NCBI GenBank assembly: GCA_051745935.1
Contig: JBNJEM010000102.1
Span: forward strand, 1-15,750
Length of the DNA stretch: 15,750 nt
Reading direction: 5' to 3'
Source of the DNA: JBNJEM01 sp051745935
GTDB lineage: Bacteria; Planctomycetota; Planctomycetia; Pirellulales; Pirellulaceae
Shown: positions 14,601-15,750 of the stretch, in pieces
Layout of the letters: each line of letters starts with the position of its first letter
Position numbering within the stretch: the stretch's first letter is position 1
The notes under the pieces: generated by a model
What the model was told of the DNA's origin: nothing
The model's database searches: none
What the model saw: only the letters and a program-made list of their open reading frames with translations
Made by a program: the position numbers and the translations under genes

Positions 14601-15553
14601 TCGCCCACCGCGGCCACCAAGTTCTCGTCTTTACCTGCCACGAGCATATCGTCGAATTGTTCACCAGCTCCGACGTTTCCATTCGCTGCCTGCCAAACCA
14701 CGCCAATCTCGATGATTCAGGCCACTCCACGAAAGACATGGAAATGGCCCCGGCGGGGGCGGATCAAGAAGTCGACTTCGAGGACACCGAAATGGAAGCG
14801 GAACAAGAACCGATTGAGAATGAATACCCGGCCCTCGCCGAGCGTGATCTGCTGCCAGTGGCGGATCGTCAGGAAGACCACGACGGCCATGACCATGCCG
14901 CCTATGAGTGCGAGGAGGACGACGAGTGGGAAGAGGACGGCGAGTGGGAACAGGACGGCGAGTGGGAACAGGACGAGGGATGGGACGAAGACGCTGAAGG
15001 AGAAGACGGTGACGAGGAGGGGGACTACGAGCTCGTCGCCTGGGAAGAAGATTTCGAGCAGCAACACGAGGCGGGCCATGACCAGGACGCCCAGGATGAC
15101 GATGCCTACTTGCTCGAGGACGTCCAGGTCGAGACGGGGTCCGACGAAACAGGCACGGAGGGGCAGGATGACGGTGAGTATAAACTGCAAGATGAAGTAG
15201 AAGTTCCAGGATACTTTGTGTCCGATTACCTGTACGTCTTTCAGGAAGAGGCGACGGATGAGGGCAGTGAGCGTGAATCGGAAGATCGTTTGGCCGAGAA
15301 TTCCGAGTTCCGCCTGGCCCGTGATAGCGAAGAAGAAGGCGAGAATCACGGCGATGCCTACCCCCGGAAAAAGAACAAGAAGGGAACGTCGACGGACGCC
15401 GAGGCGAGCGTTGAAAAGATGTCCGCGGCGTTGCAGAATGGGCTCGAGAACGTTGCGAGTGAAGAGGCGAGCCACGACTCGGACAAACGGTTTGCCTGGG
15501 AATCCCCTGAACGGTATTGGCGGCTCGGAGGAGGTCGTGATGCCGCGGCGTGA
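11621..15553 (+). CDS. YhaN/SbcC-like ATPase with membrane hairpin and hyperacidic tail
   Basis: A 1310-residue SMC/Rad50-like ATPase. Walker A is GANEAGKT (31-38), with VTDLRVDGFGVW before it. Long coiled-coil arms span about 190-475 and 530-880. They flank two hydrophobic segments (about 484-506 and 511-529) separated by a short SSAASLGWP turn, so the middle of the coiled coil probably enters the membrane. The C-terminal ATPase half has the signature LSCGTREA (941-948), Walker B LPLVLDDVLVNFD (968-980) and the His-switch region VFTCHEH (1003-1009). These motifs look intact. From about 1032 to 1310 there is an extra tail, very rich in Asp and Glu, with four EWEQDG-like repeats (1102-1125), a lysine patch PRKKNKKG and a short Arg/Gly end. 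YhaN/SbcC proteins are usually about 960-1050 residues, so the tail is an addition. ATG 11621 is preceded by AAGGGA 7 nt upstream. It is co-transcribed with the phosphoesterase. It may tether DNA or another polymer at the membrane. Confidence 0.92.
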   Translation: MRVTDLRVDGFGVWSQLWLDGLSDGVTVFYGANEAGKTTLMQFLRTVLYGFSPERRGRYLPPVHGGHAGGVLQVENNRQQLRIERHLSRLGLVDEQEQLEIRAVDGAKLSPSLLDQLVAGVDEPTFNNVFAVGLRELQELGTLDDTDAAELLYKLTTGLDRVSLVDVMQELDEVCRQLLDPSDPASRIVDLQQRRDQLAHRLEELAENGREWLQVETRRGQLAEEAAQLEQRIEGLTETSQVVDTALQTQDLWARRGALERQLELLEPIPEIPGSSLEKLEELQRTIEEMQKRAKSLKRRRQEIRQEISLLPLNEKVGAHAARIEALNDLSPWITSLQTQVDRLRGEVQALEAKLAHSSMPLGLNEDVVPEQLPEISRRTLGLLRDPARAVRDETQRLKQARNEYETARQECDDLVTELETALLDRGQEDLTHAVEQTGSHASRLRRRLQLEERLDEMTRRQRELQENHRDLLEGQVLSLKTLAWLGVPFVVGVMLLIGGLVWSSAASLGWPVSILGLAGWGVAVVAKISMERSAARDLEQCERQLELVDSEIKQARTDKEEVASELPVHTGNLEKKLQESENELATLEELVPLEARVQTARQRVQAAQRRLDELTESSKDAQARWRSALRQAALPETLSPQAVRQLAEGNEHLLQARRQLELKREELSSREQELDTLSSRIMQIAEEIEMSYTISDPQQLLHHLSVAASEQQALYERRGNLRREDRKIQREGQRVVSQLRDAQTRRRAILARAGVESDDELREIAASAEKRGLLDTELSEVNEQIRLALGNRFDFDRVERELIDHSKEELQERYATLIDQIDQCQEELAARYQKQGALEQQSKTLLADRRMAETKLELGAVEQQLFEAVKHWRTLAVTASLLETVRVIYETHRQPQTLIDASRFFEKLTEGHYVRIWTPLTDMSLRVDMASGESLSLDLLSCGTREAVFLSLRLALAADFARRGVMLPLVLDDVLVNFDRQRAAAAAAVLTEFAHRGHQVLVFTCHEHIVELFTSSDVSIRCLPNHANLDDSGHSTKDMEMAPAGADQEVDFEDTEMEAEQEPIENEYPALAERDLLPVADRQEDHDGHDHAAYECEEDDEWEEDGEWEQDGEWEQDEGWDEDAEGEDGDEEGDYELVAWEEDFEQQHEAGHDQDAQDDDAYLLEDVQVETGSDETGTEGQDDGEYKLQDEVEVPGYFVSDYLYVFQEEATDEGSERESEDRLAENSEFRLARDSEEEGENHGDAYPRKKNKKGTSTDAEASVEKMSAALQNGLENVASEEASHDSDKRFAWESPERYWRLGGGRDAAA
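14924..14995 (+). repeat. 18-bp coding repeats (EWEQDG) in the acidic tail
   Basis: Four consecutive 18-bp units encode EWEEDG, EWEQDG, EWEQDE and GWDEDA (residues 1102-1125). The first three are nearly identical in DNA, while the fourth is diverged. They form an acidic-aromatic stretch with a Trp every sixth residue, probably grown by slippage. Confidence 0.88.
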
Positions 15554-15750
15554 CCCCGGGGTGAGGAAAAACTCCAAGTCGTTGCCATCCATATTGTTGC
15601 GCCGTTCGTTTCGCCGGTATTGAGACGAAAGGACCTCTAAGAGACCTAAAACACCTCAGGGAACACGGCGGGTACGCTAACGCATGAAACGCAAGCGACC
15701 CGGCTTGTACTCTCTCCGTCTTTCCTCATCCGTGGGTCCGTTCTGCCATC
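15554..15750. other. Right end, no supported gene
   Basis: A 10-bp palindrome ACCCCGGGGT (15553-15562) overlaps the ATPase stop codon but has no T-run. An ATG at 15684 opens a frame to the window end (22 codons), without a Shine-Dalgarno sequence or recognisable domain. Whether a gene starts here cannot be judged from this window. Confidence 0.4.

Noticed and set aside
14717..15592. Minus-strand frame of 291 codons that looks like a hydrophobic membrane protein
   Set aside because: It lies wholly opposite the acidic tail. GAN codons for Asp/Glu read in antisense as Leu, Val, Phe and Ile, so the hydrophobicity is an artefact of composition. No ribosome binding site.
15684..15750. Start of a new gene at the right edge (MKRKRPGLYS...)
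   Set aside because: Only 22 codons are visible, with no ribosome binding site and no recognisable sequence.

Overview
The window (15,750 bp, G+C-rich) is most likely chromosomal DNA of a planctomycete-type bacterium, probably Pirellulales-like. I base this on gene style: a YhaN-type ATPase with a membrane hairpin inside its coiled coil, an OmpH/Skp-like exported protein, an NtrC-type two-component pair and long gene-poor spacers. The envelope genes (outer-membrane-type lipoprotein, Skp-like protein, sigma54 signalling) fit a diderm. The phylum call is inference; there is no rRNA, tRNA or ribosomal protein gene to anchor it.

Layout. 1-707: no convincing gene. 708-2378 (+): an unusual regulator with two RNA-polymerase-alpha-CTD-like modules, a sigma region-4-like helix-turn-helix and a winged-helix-like C terminus. 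2379-3630: gene-free, holding a large inverted repeat (2954-3017), a hairpin (3277-3309) and two copies of a 98-bp tandem repeat (3361-3558). 3631-6745: a consensus sigma54 promoter, a long leader, then a membrane histidine kinase and an NtrC-type sigma54 activator with a 4-bp overlap. 6936-7470: a second sigma54-type promoter and a stand-alone receiver with a Cys/His-rich insert. 7979-8533 (+): an OmpH/Skp-like exported protein. 8775-9035 (-): a small lipoprotein, convergent with it, whose only good promoter is a third, consensus sigma54 site at 9286-9301. Two terminators and a 14-bp x 4 tandem repeat separate the convergent pair. 10338-15553 (+): a two-gene operon of a YhaO/SbcD-like phosphoesterase and a 1310-residue YhaN/SbcC-like ATPase.

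How the genes may work together. The central block reads as a compact sigma54 envelope-signalling circuit: the kinase senses something outside the cytoplasmic membrane and phosphorylates the NtrC-type regulator, which could drive its own operon, the stand-alone receiver and the lipoprotein through three -24/-12 promoters. Its logic resembles ZraPSR-type envelope stress control; that comparison is inference.

The right-hand operon is the most unusual part. The phosphoesterase has lost most of its metal-binding residues, so it may not be a nuclease. The ATPase keeps its nucleotide-binding motifs but carries a membrane hairpin and a roughly 280-residue hyperacidic tail with EWEQDG-type repeats. 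The pair may be a membrane-tethered, SMC-like machine with a structural rather than nucleolytic partner.
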